This document shows, piece after piece, positions 1 to 7,637 of a DNA stretch of 33,263 nucleotides (its first letter is position 1; the number at the start of each line of letters is the position of its first letter). The notes beneath the pieces are model-generated. The model was given only the letters and a program-made list of their open reading frames with translations, searched no databases and was not told where the DNA came from. The position numbers were made by a program, and so were the translations under genes. The stretch comes from Sandarakinorhabdus oryzae (GTDB lineage: Bacteria > Pseudomonadota > Alphaproteobacteria > Sphingomonadales > Sphingomonadaceae), in assembly GCF_009733735.1 (NCBI RefSeq), contig NZ_WNJP01000014.1:1-33263 (forward strand). Reading direction: 5' to 3'.

Positions 1-1
1 T

Positions 2-1081
2 GCTGCGGCGCGCAGCCAGTGGGAAGCCCGGCTTGCCGCCAGCGCGCACGCCGACGAATTCAGCCGCCGCATGGCGGGCCGCCTGCCGGCCAGCGGCAGT
101 GCGGTCTTCACCGACTACATGGCCGGGCTTGCCGCCACCCCGCCCAAGGTGGCGACGCGCAAGGCCAGCGAGATGGCGCTGGACGCGCTGGTGCCGGCGC
201 TGCCCGAACTGCTCGGCGGCTCGGCCGATCTGACCGGATCGAACAACACCAAGGCCAAGGGCCAGGCGCTGTTCACCGCTGATGATTACAGCGGGCGCTA
301 TGTGCATTATGGCATTCGCGAATTCGGCATGGCCGCGGCGATGAACGGCATGGCGCTGCATGGCGGGGTGATCCCCTATGGCGGCACCTTCCTGGTGTTC
401 AGCGATTACATGCGCAACGCCATCCGCCTGGCCGCCATCCAGCAGATCCGCGTGATCCATGTCGCCACGCATGACAGCATTGGCCTGGGCGAGGATGGCC
501 CCACCCACCAGCCGATCGAGCATCTCGCAAGCTTGCGCGCCATGCCCAATCTGGCAGTATGGCGTCCGGCCGATGCGGTGGAGACCGCCGAGGCGTGGAA
601 CTGTGCCCTCGAAGCGCAGACCCGTCCCTCAATCCTGGCGCTGTCGCGTCAGAATCTGCCGGCGCTGCGCACCGACGTCGCGGAAAATCGTTCGGCCAAG
701 GGGGCGTATCGCCTGACGGCTGCGACAGCGCCGCGCGCTGCCGTGCTGATCGCCACCGGTTCGGAAGTGCATATCGTCGCCGAAGCGGCCGCGCTGCTGG
801 AGGCTGATGGCATCGGCTGCGATGTCGTCTCGATGCCGTGCTGGGAGGTCTTCGCCGCGCAGGATGAGGCTTACAAGGCCGACGTGCTGCCGGCCGGTGT
901 GCTGAAGGTCTCGGTGGAAGCCGGGGTGACGATGGGCTGGGAACGCTGGACGGGCAGCGACGGCCTCAACATCGGCATTGATCATTTCGGCGCGTCGGCG
1001 CCGGCCGATCGGCTCTATGCCGAATATGGATTGACCGCGCCGGCGATTGCCGCGCGGGTGAAGGCCCAACTGGGCCGCTGA
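2..1081 (+). CDS. tkt: Transketolase, C-terminal part (5' end outside window)
   Basis: Transketolase moves two-carbon ketol units between sugar phosphates in the pentose phosphate pathway, using thiamine diphosphate in the cytoplasm. The reading frame is open from base 2 with no start needed, so the first part of the gene lies upstream; about 359 residues of a protein usually near 655 are present. The pyrimidine-binding domain is recognisable by GIREFGM, which carries the catalytic Glu that activates the cofactor, and by HDSIGLGEDGPTHQP, a hallmark stretch with an active-site His. The C-terminal ketolase domain includes ATGSEVHI and the late VSVEAG segment. The gene is followed after 15 bases by gap, so it probably heads or belongs to a glycolysis/pentose-phosphate operon. 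Nothing in the visible part looks broken. Confidence 0.97.
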   Translation, partial: AAARSQWEARLAASAHADEFSRRMAGRLPASGSAVFTDYMAGLAATPPKVATRKASEMALDALVPALPELLGGSADLTGSNNTKAKGQALFTADDYSGRYVHYGIREFGMAAAMNGMALHGGVIPYGGTFLVFSDYMRNAIRLAAIQQIRVIHVATHDSIGLGEDGPTHQPIEHLASLRAMPNLAVWRPADAVETAEAWNCALEAQTRPSILALSRQNLPALRTDVAENRSAKGAYRLTAATAPRAAVLIATGSEVHIVAEAAALLEADGIGCDVVSMPCWEVFAAQDEAYKADVLPAGVLKVSVEAGVTMGWERWTGSDGLNIGIDHFGASAPADRLYAEYGLTAPAIAARVKAQLGR

Positions 1082-1096
1082 GGAAGGACCAAGGAC

Positions 1097-2104
1097 ATGG
1101 CTGTGAAGGTTGCAATCAACGGCTTCGGGCGCATCGGCCGCAACGTGCTGCGCGCCATCATCGAATCCGGCCGCACCGATATCGAGGTTGTGGCGATCAA
1201 TGATCTCGCCTCGCCACAAGCCAATGCCCGCCTGCTGGCGCGCGACAGCGTGCATGGCGCCTTTCCGGGCAGCGTGAGCGTGGATGGCGATGCCATCGTG
1301 GTGAACGGCAAGCGCATCGCGGTGACTGCCGAGCGTGACCCGGCCAAGCTGCCGCATGCCGCCATGGGCGTGGATATCGCCCTGGAATGCACCGGTTTCT
1401 TCACCGATGCCGCCAAGGCCGGCGCCCATATCACGGCCGGTGCGAAGAAGGTGCTGATCTCCGCCCCGGGCAAGAATGTCGATCTGACCGTGGTTTACGG
1501 CGTCAACCACGCCAAGCTGGCGGCCGAGCACAATATCGTTTCCAACGCCTCGTGCACCACCAACTGTCTGGCGCCGGTCGCCATGGTGCTGGACCGTGAG
1601 TTCGGCATCGTGAAGGGCCTGATGACGACGGTGCACGCCTATACCAACGATCAGAAGATTCTTGATCAGATTCATGACGATCCGCGCCGTGCCCGCGCCG
1701 CTGCGCTGTCGATGATCCCCACCACGACAGGCGCCGCGCGTGCCGTGGGCGAGGTGCTGCCGCAATTGAAGGGCAAGCTGGATGGTTCTGCCATCCGCGT
1801 GCCGACGCCCAACGTCTCGGTGGTGGACCTGACCTTCGAAAGCGCCAAGACGACGACGAAAGATGAGGTGAATCAGGCGCTTGCGGCGGCTTCCGCTGGC
1901 GCATTGAAGGGTATCCTCGATTTCTCGGTCGAGCCTCTGGTGTCGATCGACTTCAACCACAGCCCGGCCTCGTCCACCGTCGACAGCCTGGAAACCGCGG
2001 TGATCGGCGGCAATCTGGTGCGCGTGCTGGCCTGGTACGACAATGAATGGGGCTTCTCCAACCGCATGGCCGATACCGCCGTCGCCATGGGCAAGTTCCT
2101 GTAA
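1097..2104 (+). CDS. gap: Glyceraldehyde-3-phosphate dehydrogenase, type I
   Basis: This enzyme oxidises and phosphorylates glyceraldehyde 3-phosphate to 1,3-bisphosphoglycerate in glycolysis, or runs in reverse in gluconeogenesis. It has 335 residues, the usual length. The N-terminal Rossmann motif is [10 protein letters not shown], and Asn35-Asp36 at the end of the second strand is typical of NAD-dependent enzymes. The catalytic motif [12 protein letters not shown] places the nucleophile at Cys153. HAYTNDQ and the C-terminal [12 protein letters not shown] are also family hallmarks. The start is ATG with an AAGGA-type ribosome site 5-13 bases upstream. It sits 15 bases after tkt and 4 bases before pgk, which supports co-transcription. 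Confidence 0.98.
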   Translation: MAVKVAINGFGRIGRNVLRAIIESGRTDIEVVAINDLASPQANARLLARDSVHGAFPGSVSVDGDAIVVNGKRIAVTAERDPAKLPHAAMGVDIALECTGFFTDAAKAGAHITAGAKKVLISAPGKNVDLTVVYGVNHAKLAAEHNIVSNASCTTNCLAPVAMVLDREFGIVKGLMTTVHAYTNDQKILDQIHDDPRRARAAALSMIPTTTGAARAVGEVLPQLKGKLDGSAIRVPTPNVSVVDLTFESAKTTTKDEVNQALAAASAGALKGILDFSVEPLVSIDFNHSPASSTVDSLETAVIGGNLVRVLAWYDNEWGFSNRMADTAVAMGKFL

Positions 2105-2108
2105 AACA

Positions 2109-3305
2109 ATGGCGAACTTCTGCACCATTGATGACATGCCGGCCTTGCAGGGCAAGGTTGTGCTGGTGCGCGCCGATCTCAATGTGCCGATGGCCGACGG
2201 CCGTGTTGGCGACGACACCCGTCTGCGCGCCGCCGTGCCGACCATATCGGCGCTGGCCGATGCCGGTGCCAAGGTGCTGGTGCTGTCGCACTTTGGCCGC
2301 CCCAAGGGGCGTGACGAGAAGAACAGCCTGAAGCCGATTTCGCTGGCATTGGCGTCCGTTCTGGGCCGTCCGGTGGCCTTTGCCGATGATTGCGTGGGCC
2401 AGCCGGTGACGGACGTTGTCCGGGCGTTACCCGCTGGCGGGATCGCGGTGCTGGAGAACACGCGTTTCCATGCCGGCGAGGAAGCCAATGATCCGGCCTT
2501 CGTCGCCGCGCTCGCCGCGGCCGGCGATTTCTACGTCAACGACGCCTTTTCGGCCGCCCACCGCGCCCATGCCAGCACCGAAGGCCTGGCGCACGTGCTG
2601 CCGGCCTTTGCCGGGCGGACGATGGAAGCCGAGTTGAAGGCGCTGCAGGCCGCGCTCGGCACGCCCAAGCGCCCCGTTGCGGCGGTGGTTGGCGGCGCAA
2701 AAGTGTCGAGCAAGATCGACGTGCTCACCCACCTGGTCGAAAAGGTCGATCACCTGATGATCGGCGGCGGCATGGCCAACACCTTCCTCGCGGCGCGCGG
2801 GATCGATGTCGGCAAATCGCTGTGCGAGCATGAGCTGAAGGACACGGCGCTTGATATCATGGCGCGGGCCGAGAAGGCCGGCTGCACCATCCACCTGCCC
2901 TATGACGTGGTGGTGGCCAGGGAGTTCAAGGCGCATGCCGCGAGCCGCATCGCCAATATCCACGACATCCAGGCCGACGAGATGGTGCTGGATATCGGCC
3001 CGGCCGCGGTCGAGGCGCTGGCCGATGCGTTGAAGACCTGCGCCACCTGCGTGTGGAACGGGCCGCTGGGCGCGTTCGAGATCGCGCCCTTTGATGCCGC
3101 GACCGTGGCGCTGGCCCGCACGGCAGCGGCGCTCACGCAAGGCGGCAGCCTGCTCACTGTCGCCGGTGGGGGTGACACGGTGGCGGCACTGGCCCATGCC
3201 GGGGTGACCAAGGATTTCAGTTTCATTTCCACGGCCGGCGGCGCCTTCCTGGAGTGGATGGAAGGCAAGGCGCTGCCGGGCGTCGTCGCGCTGCAACAGG
3301 GATAA
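2109..3305 (+). CDS. pgk: Phosphoglycerate kinase
   Basis: Phosphoglycerate kinase transfers phosphate between 1,3-bisphosphoglycerate and ADP in the cytoplasm, making ATP in glycolysis. The product is 398 residues, a normal bacterial length. N-domain substrate motifs RADLNVPM and LSHFGRPKG are present, followed by the hinge and the nucleotide domain with [19 protein letters not shown] and the glycine-rich VAGGGDT. The frame remains open upstream into the end of gap, but the ATG at 2109 gives the standard N-terminus and starts four bases after the gap stop. No clear Shine-Dalgarno sequence precedes it, so translation is probably coupled to gap. The class I aldolase gene follows 12 bases later. 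Confidence 0.98.
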   Translation: MANFCTIDDMPALQGKVVLVRADLNVPMADGRVGDDTRLRAAVPTISALADAGAKVLVLSHFGRPKGRDEKNSLKPISLALASVLGRPVAFADDCVGQPVTDVVRALPAGGIAVLENTRFHAGEEANDPAFVAALAAAGDFYVNDAFSAAHRAHASTEGLAHVLPAFAGRTMEAELKALQAALGTPKRPVAAVVGGAKVSSKIDVLTHLVEKVDHLMIGGGMANTFLAARGIDVGKSLCEHELKDTALDIMARAEKAGCTIHLPYDVVVAREFKAHAASRIANIHDIQADEMVLDIGPAAVEALADALKTCATCVWNGPLGAFEIAPFDAATVALARTAAALTQGGSLLTVAGGGDTVAALAHAGVTKDFSFISTAGGAFLEWMEGKALPGVVALQQG

Positions 3306-3317
3306 GGAACGCAAGCC

Positions 3318-4232
3318 ATGTCGATCACGCCCACCGTCAAGGCCATTCTCGCCAATTACGAGAGCGACAATCCCGGCACCAAGGCCAATCTGGCGCGCAT
3401 GCTGATGCAGGGCCGGCTGGGCGGCACCGGGAAGATGGTGATCCTGCCGGTGGACCAGGGTTTCGAGCATGGCCCGGCGCGCAGCTTTGCGCCCAACCCC
3501 GAAGCCTATGATCCGCATTACCACTATCAGCTCGCCATTGATGCCGGCCTGTCGGCCTATGCCGCGCCCTTGGGCATGCTGGAAGCCGGTGCCGACACGT
3601 TCGCCGGCCAGATCCCGACGATTCTCAAGGTCAACAGCTCGAACAGCTGGGCCACCGGCATCAACCAGGCCGTCACCGGCGGTGTGGACGACGCGCTGCG
3701 GCTGGGCTGCGCGGCCATCGGCTTCACCATCTATCCGGGTGCCGACGACGTGTTCGACATGATGGAGGAGTTCCGCGAATTGGCCGCCGAAGCCAAGTCG
3801 GTCGGCCTTGCCACCGTGCTGTGGAGTTACCCGCGCGGCGGCAATCTGACGAAGGACGGTGAACTGGCGCTCGACGTTGGCGCCTATGCTGCGCACATGG
3901 CGGCACTGCTCGGCGCGCACATCATCAAGGTAAAGCTGCCGACCGCCCACATCGAGCAGAAGGATGCGGTGAAGGCCTATGAGGGCGGTGACTGGTCGGC
4001 ACTGTCCAGCCGCGTCGCCCATGTCGTGAAGTCCTGCCTGAACGGTCGCCGCCTGGTGGTGTTCTCCGGCGGCGCCACCAAGGGCACCGATGCGGTGTTC
4101 AGCGATGCGGTGGCGATCCGTGACGGTGGCGGCAACGGCAGCATCATCGGCCGCAACACCTTCCAGCGCCCGCGCGCCGAGGCGATGGCGATGCTGGACA
4201 AGATCGTCGATATCTATCTGGGCAAGGCCTGA
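3318..4232 (+). CDS. fbaB: Class I fructose-bisphosphate aldolase (DhnA type)
   Basis: This aldolase cleaves fructose 1,6-bisphosphate to dihydroxyacetone phosphate and glyceraldehyde 3-phosphate through a Schiff-base lysine rather than a metal. The 304-residue protein matches the DhnA/archaeal-type class I family: an early VDQGFEHGP, a mid-protein LWSYPRGG and a late FSGGATKGTD phosphate-binding loop. In HIIKVKLPT, Lys204 is the probable Schiff-base residue (Lys206 is the alternative). The ATG at 3318 has an AAGGAA ribosome site 8-13 bases upstream. The gene sits directly after pgk and 8 bases before thiE. The symbol is given by similarity to the E. coli DhnA-type enzyme; some sphingomonad annotations simply call it fba. 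A deoxyribose-phosphate-type aldolase is less likely given the context. Confidence 0.93.
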   Translation: MSITPTVKAILANYESDNPGTKANLARMLMQGRLGGTGKMVILPVDQGFEHGPARSFAPNPEAYDPHYHYQLAIDAGLSAYAAPLGMLEAGADTFAGQIPTILKVNSSNSWATGINQAVTGGVDDALRLGCAAIGFTIYPGADDVFDMMEEFRELAAEAKSVGLATVLWSYPRGGNLTKDGELALDVGAYAAHMAALLGAHIIKVKLPTAHIEQKDAVKAYEGGDWSALSSRVAHVVKSCLNGRRLVVFSGGATKGTDAVFSDAVAIRDGGGNGSIIGRNTFQRPRAEAMAMLDKIVDIYLGKA

Positions 4233-4240
4233 ACCGCGCC

Positions 4241-4927
4241 GTGACCGACGACGAACTGGTTCCGCTGCCCGCCGATTTCGCCGACCGTTTCGAACAGGAC
4301 GAGCGGCCGCCGTGCCAGCTCTATGTCATCTCACCGGCGCGGATCGCGATTCCGGCCTTCACCGACAGCCTGAAGGCGGCGCTCGATGCCGGCCCGGTGG
4401 CGGCGTTCCAGCTGCGGCTGAAGGACGTGAGCGACGACGAGGTGCTGCGCGCCTGCGAAGCGTTGCTGCCGGTGTGCAAGTCTGCGGATGTGGCCTTCAT
4501 CCTGAATGATCGCGCCGATCTCGCCAGGCAGGCCGGCGCCGATGGCGTGCACCTCGGGCAGGGCGATGGCGGCATCGCCGAGGCCCGCGCGCTGTTGGGC
4601 CGAGAGGCGCAGATCGGCCGCACCTGCCACGACAGCCGCCACCTCGCCATGGAAGCCGGCGAGCAGGGCGCCGATTATGTCGCCTTCGGGGCCTTTTACG
4701 ACACCACCACCAAGCCCAGCCATTACCGGCCGACGCCGGACATCCTCAGCTGGTGGATCACGCTCAGCCAGCTGCCCTGCGTCGCCATTGGCGGCATCTT
4801 CCCGCACAACGCCGCGCCGTTGGTGGCGGCCGGCGCCGATTTCATCGCGGTGGTGCGCGCCGTGTGGGAGCATGAAGGCGGTCCGGGGGCCGGGGTGAAG
4901 GCGTTTGGAGACGTGCTGGGCTGGTAA
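4241..4927 (+). CDS. thiE: Thiamine-phosphate synthase family protein
   Basis: ThiE joins the pyrimidine (HMP-PP) and thiazole phosphate halves of thiamine in the cytoplasm. The 228-residue protein is a TIM barrel with family landmarks: QLRLKD near residue 50, LNDRADLA, GVHLGQGDG, a diphosphate loop of the TxTKP type in YDTTTKP, and VAIGGI near the C-terminus. The start is GTG at 4241, eight bases after the aldolase stop. An N-terminal extension of about 25 residues precedes the LYVIS strand where shorter ThiE proteins begin. No TPP riboswitch was noticed upstream; the gene appears to be carried by the glycolytic operon, where thiamine diphosphate is also the cofactor of transketolase. TenI-like regulators share the fold, so biochemical function is inferred. 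Confidence 0.88.
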   Translation: MTDDELVPLPADFADRFEQDERPPCQLYVISPARIAIPAFTDSLKAALDAGPVAAFQLRLKDVSDDEVLRACEALLPVCKSADVAFILNDRADLARQAGADGVHLGQGDGGIAEARALLGREAQIGRTCHDSRHLAMEAGEQGADYVAFGAFYDTTTKPSHYRPTPDILSWWITLSQLPCVAIGGIFPHNAAPLVAAGADFIAVVRAVWEHEGGPGAGVKAFGDVLGW

Positions 4928-4955
4928 GCCTTGACGTCAGCATGTGAACCGGCCA

Positions 4956-4977
4956 CTGTATTGCTATTGCAATACAG
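4956..4977 (+). promoter_or_regulatory. Hairpin just upstream of a ribosome binding site
   Basis: A perfect 9-bp inverted repeat (CTGTATTGC / GCAATACAG) with a four-base TATT loop ends one base before or within the GGAGG ribosome site of the DUF5694-like gene. A TTGACG at 4931-4936 could be a -35 box, but no convincing -10 element is seen at normal spacing. The repeat could be an RNA hairpin that affects ribosome access or an operator for a dimeric regulator. Which of these is true cannot be told from sequence. Confidence 0.45.
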
Positions 4978-4986
4978 GAGGGCATC

Positions 4987-5838
4987 ATGCAGTGGGCGAT
5001 CAGGGCAGGGGTGCTGGCCTTGGGGCTGATCGGGGTGGCGGTTGCAGCCCAGCCAAAGGCCAAGCCGCCAGCCGCTCCGCCACCCGTGCAGGTGATGGTG
5101 CTGGGCACCTATCATTTCGGCAATCCCGGCCTTGATATCAACAACATGAAGGCGGATTCGGTGCTCACACCGCAGCGGCAGGCCGAATTGCAGCGCGTGG
5201 CTGAGGCCATCCTCGCCTTTCGCCCGACCAGGGTGATGGTGGAACGGCAGAGCAATGAGCCGGGCTTTGCCGTGCCGGATTACGCGACGTTCGACGCCGC
5301 CATGCTGGCCAGCCGCGCCAACGAGACAGTGCAGATCGGCTATCGCATCGCCCGGCTGGCCGGATTGACCGCGGTGCAGGGCATTGATGAACAGCCGGGC
5401 CCCGGCGAGCCCGACTATTTCCCCTATGGCAAGCTGGAGGCCACCGCGCAGCGGCTGGGCCAGACGCCGGTGCTGGAGCGGCTGAACGGTGAGGTCGGCG
5501 CCTGGCTGAAGGATTTCGAGGCCGCACAGAAGACAAGCAGTGTCGGCCAGCTGCTGGCGCGCATGAACGATCCCAACGGGCTGCAGGGCAAGATGGATTA
5601 TTATTACGGCGCGCTGGGCATTGGCGACCGCGATGATCAGAGCGGGGCCGACCTCAACGCCATGTGGTATCTCAGGAATGCCAAGATCTTCGGCAAGCTG
5701 ATGCAGGCCTCGCAACCCGGAGACCGCGTGCTGGTGATCTATGGCAGCGGCCACCTGTTCTGGCTGCGCCACTTCGCGCGGCACACGCCCGGCTATGTTG
5801 ATGTGGATGCCATGCCCTATCTGAAGAAGGCGCGCTGA
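4987..5838 (+). CDS. Secreted DUF5694-like protein (TraB/ChaN-like superfamily)
   Basis: This 283-residue protein starts with a signal peptide (hydrophobic ALGLIGVAVAA, probable cleavage near residue 21) and a Pro/Ala/Lys-rich linker, so it is probably periplasmic or outer-membrane facing. The mature part opens with VMVLGTYHFGNPG, continues with VMVERQ and GIDEQPG, and ends with VLVIYGSGHLFWLRHF. The paired histidine-containing GxYH and GxGH motifs recall the ChaN/TraB/erythromycin-esterase-like superfamily, and the overall pattern fits DUF5694. The biochemical role is unknown. Translation should be strong: AGGAGG lies 6-11 bases before the ATG. It stands between the glycolytic operon and the suhB-like gene, with a hairpin in its leader and a repeat element after it, so it may be its own transcription unit. 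Confidence 0.78.
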   Translation: MQWAIRAGVLALGLIGVAVAAQPKAKPPAAPPPVQVMVLGTYHFGNPGLDINNMKADSVLTPQRQAELQRVAEAILAFRPTRVMVERQSNEPGFAVPDYATFDAAMLASRANETVQIGYRIARLAGLTAVQGIDEQPGPGEPDYFPYGKLEATAQRLGQTPVLERLNGEVGAWLKDFEAAQKTSSVGQLLARMNDPNGLQGKMDYYYGALGIGDRDDQSGADLNAMWYLRNAKIFGKLMQASQPGDRVLVIYGSGHLFWLRHFARHTPGYVDVDAMPYLKKAR

Positions 5839-6172
5839 GGGCGAATATTCCCACCCCCAACCCCCGTTGATTGCAGCAGGGGAGCCGTGCAGGGCGTGGC
5901 CCGACCTGCTCCCCTCCCTTGCAAAGGGAGGGGCCGGGGGAGGGTGCTTGCCGGCCGGGCTCCGTGCAGCCGGGAAAGACCCTCCCCCGACCCCTCCCTG
6001 CCAGCAGGGAGGGGAGCAATGCAGTCGGCCCTTTCCCTGCTAGCGGGGCAGAAGAGTGACGGATTGCGGCTCTGCCTTGCCCACGCCGCCCGCATCCGCT
6101 AAGGCCGCCTCGCTCTTTCGCATCCCTGTTCCCCGTACTGCGGCCGGCGCCTGCTGGCCCAAGGATATTGCC
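5839..6172. other. Intergenic region holding a repeat element
   Basis: This 334-base gap contains the C/G-rich inverted repeat described separately (5908-6017). The rest, 6018-6172, has a small imperfect palindrome near CCCTGCTAGCGGGG (about 6037) and an AAGGA site at 6161-6165 that serves the suhB-like gene. Short open frames here encode the low-complexity peptides typical of such repeats and are not credible genes. No clear promoter was recognised. Confidence 0.7.
5908..6017. repeat. REP/BIME-like inverted repeat pair
   Basis: Two arms in opposite orientation, 5908-5945 and 5979-6017, are near-perfect reverse complements. They differ at one G/A position and at the loop core (TTGCAA against GCCAGCA). 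Each arm contains its own CCCCTCCCT/AGGGAGGGG palindrome followed by a CCGGGGGAGGGT tail. A 33-base spacer separates them. The arrangement matches bacterial interspersed palindromic elements. Whether it is dispersed elsewhere in this genome cannot be seen here. Confidence 0.8.
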
Positions 6173-6970
6173 ATGGTCGCCCATTCGTCGCTCATCACCG
6201 TCATGGAAAAGGCCGCGCGCAAGGCCGCGCCCAAGCTGCGCCGCGATTTCGGGGAAGTGGATGCACTGCAGGTCAGCCGCAAGGGCCCGGCCGATTTCGT
6301 GTCCAATGCCGACAAGGCCGCCGAAGCCAGCGTGGTCGAAGTGCTGCGCCACGCGCGGCCCGATTGGGGCCTGCTGCTGGAAGAAGGCGGCGAGATCAAG
6401 GGCGAGGATGAACGCTGCCGCTGGATCGTCGATCCGCTGGATGGCACGTCCAATTTCCTGCACGGCATCCCGCATTTCGCCATTTCCATTGCCGCCGAAA
6501 TCGATGGCGAGGTGACGGCCGGCCTGATCCACCAGCCGCTGACGGGCGAAAGCTATTGGGCGGAAAAGGGCCGCGGTGCCTGGCTTTCGACCCAGCGGCT
6601 GCGCGTGTCGGGCCGGCGTGATCTGAATGATTGCCTGGTGGCGACCGGCATTCCCTATCAGGGCCATGGCAATCGCGAACAGTTCGGCAACATATTGGAT
6701 GCGGTGATGCCGGAAGTTGCCGGTGTGCGCCGCTTTGGCGCCGCCAGTCTCGATCTGGCCTGGGTGGCGGCCGGGCGCTTCGATGGCTTCTGGGAAACCG
6801 GTCTCTCTTATTGGGACATTGCGGCGGGCATCCTGCTGATCAAGGAAGCCGGCGGCTTCGTCAGCGATTTCCGCGGCAGCGATGGCATGGTCGGCCGCCG
6901 CGAGATCATCGCCGGCAACCAGTCCATCCAGTCGCGCCTGCACAAGATCGTGGCGGGCGCGCTACGCTGA
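6173..6970 (+). CDS. suhB: Inositol monophosphatase family protein
   Basis: Members of this Mg-dependent phosphatase family hydrolyse inositol 1-phosphate or related sugar phosphates; SuhB also acts in rRNA antitermination in E. coli. The 265-residue protein has the full metal-binding set: Glu70/Glu71 in LLLEEGG, the motif DPLDGTSNF with Asp87 and Asp90, and YWDIAAG with Asp215. The ATG at 6173 gives the normal N-terminus and has AAGGA at 6161-6165; the open frame continues upstream into repeat-derived sequence and should not be used. It is bracketed by two different inverted-repeat elements. The true substrate is not clear; inositol, 3'-phosphoadenosine or histidinol phosphate are all possible in this fold, with inositol monophosphatase the best guess. 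Confidence 0.9.
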   Translation: MVAHSSLITVMEKAARKAAPKLRRDFGEVDALQVSRKGPADFVSNADKAAEASVVEVLRHARPDWGLLLEEGGEIKGEDERCRWIVDPLDGTSNFLHGIPHFAISIAAEIDGEVTAGLIHQPLTGESYWAEKGRGAWLSTQRLRVSGRRDLNDCLVATGIPYQGHGNREQFGNILDAVMPEVAGVRRFGAASLDLAWVAAGRFDGFWETGLSYWDIAAGILLIKEAGGFVSDFRGSDGMVGRREIIAGNQSIQSRLHKIVAGALR

Positions 6971-6977
6971 TATCACC

Positions 6978-7122
6978 CGTCACCCCGGCGAAAGCCGGGG
7001 CCCATCGCCCGCACTGATCGGCTTCGCGCGTTTCGGGGTGTGAGAGCCAATCGTCATGCGACCCGACGATTGTGCACGTGGGGACGCCTGGGCGATGGGC
7101 CCCGGCTTTCGCCGGGGTGACG
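6978..7122. repeat. Perfect 33-bp inverted repeat element (VTPAKAGAH-type REP)
   Basis: The arms 6978-7010 and 7090-7122 are exact reverse complements over 33 bases. Each arm contains the internal palindrome CCCCGGCGAAAGCCGGGG. The 79-base centre holds a smaller 8-bp inverted repeat, CAATCGTC (7048-7055) with GACGATTG (7065-7072). The element starts seven bases after the suhB stop. The same core is known from many alphaproteobacterial and other genomes, where its translation is the recurring spurious peptide VTPAKAGAH. It has the shape of a small MITE or REP doublet and codes for nothing credible. Confidence 0.88.
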
Positions 7123-7259
7123 ATATTGGGTGTGTGGTGGCTCCGCCAACGCCGCAGCCTTGACAAAATGTCGCATTTTTTGGCCGCCAGAGGTTGCCGC
7201 AGCGCAGCAGGGCGGCTAAACCCAAGTGCATCGCAACAGCTGTTGGAAGCCCCCAGGCC
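7123..7259 (+). promoter_or_regulatory. Probable promoter/leader region of the nuo operon
   Basis: This 137-base stretch lies between the repeat element and nuoA. It contains TTGACA at 7160-7165, a consensus -35 box, followed by an unusual AT-rich run (AAAATGTCGCATTTTTT). No good -10 hexamer is visible 16-18 bases later. Because the upstream repeat breaks the previous operon, a nuo promoter here is likely. The exact start site is not resolved. Confidence 0.4.
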
Positions 7260-7637
7260 ATGTCGGCCATTGCCTCAGACTATCTGCCGGTGCTGCTGTT
7301 CTTCGCAGTGGGCATCGCCTTCGCGCTGATCTTCGTCAGTGTGCCGATCGCGGTATCGGCCCTCACCGGCACGGCCAAGCCGGAAGCGGTGAAATTGTCG
7401 GAATATGAAAGCGGCTTCCCCGCCTTTTCCGATGCGCGCACCAAGTTCGATGTGCAATTCTACCTGGTGGCAATCCTGTTCATCGTCTTCGATCTGGAAG
7501 CGGCCTTCCTGTTCCCGTGGGCGGTCAGCCTGCACTGGGGCGGGGAAAGCGCCTGGTGGGCGATGATGGAATTCCTCGGCGAGCTGGCCATTGGCCTGGT
7601 TTATGCCTGGAAGGTGGGAGCACTGGAGTGGGAGTGA
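7260..7637 (+). CDS. nuoA: NADH-quinone oxidoreductase subunit A
   Basis: NuoA is a small membrane subunit of complex I that helps link the peripheral arm to the proton-pumping arm near the quinone site. The 125-residue product has three hydrophobic segments (about residues 9-34, 68-92 and 98-118). It carries the family signature [20 protein letters not shown] in the loop, followed by [15 protein letters not shown], with the conserved Asp/Glu of the second helix. The ATG at 7260 gives the standard N-terminus; an upstream TTG in frame would add 22 residues that do not look like NuoA. It overlaps nuoB by ten bases, which implies coupled translation. Confidence 0.96.
   Translation: MSAIASDYLPVLLFFAVGIAFALIFVSVPIAVSALTGTAKPEAVKLSEYESGFPAFSDARTKFDVQFYLVAILFIVFDLEAAFLFPWAVSLHWGGESAWWAMMEFLGELAIGLVYAWKVGALEWE

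Noticed and set aside
629-2488. 619-codon open frame on the minus strand opposite tkt, gap and pgk
   Set aside because: It is a shadow of high-GC coding sequence. The plus-strand genes have unmistakable catalytic motifs, while this frame gives a His/Arg/Gly-rich translation without domains. Similar shadows at 2427-4022, 12402-14348, 17180-18826 and 26692-28425 (minus) and 24460-26460 (plus) were rejected for the same reason.
4100-4260. Possible TPP riboswitch before thiE
   Set aside because: The sequence before thiE is the coding end of the aldolase gene with only an eight-base gap. No conserved THI-box pattern was found.
5817-6102. Short frames over the first repeat, giving peptides such as PLPLQGRG
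   Set aside because: They translate a palindromic repeat in several frames and recur as spurious genes in many genomes. No ribosome site or conserved domain supports them.
6906-7270. Short frames over the second repeat, giving VTPAKAGAH-type peptides
   Set aside because: This peptide is a known by-product of the REP sequence. It arises on both strands because the repeat is inverted.
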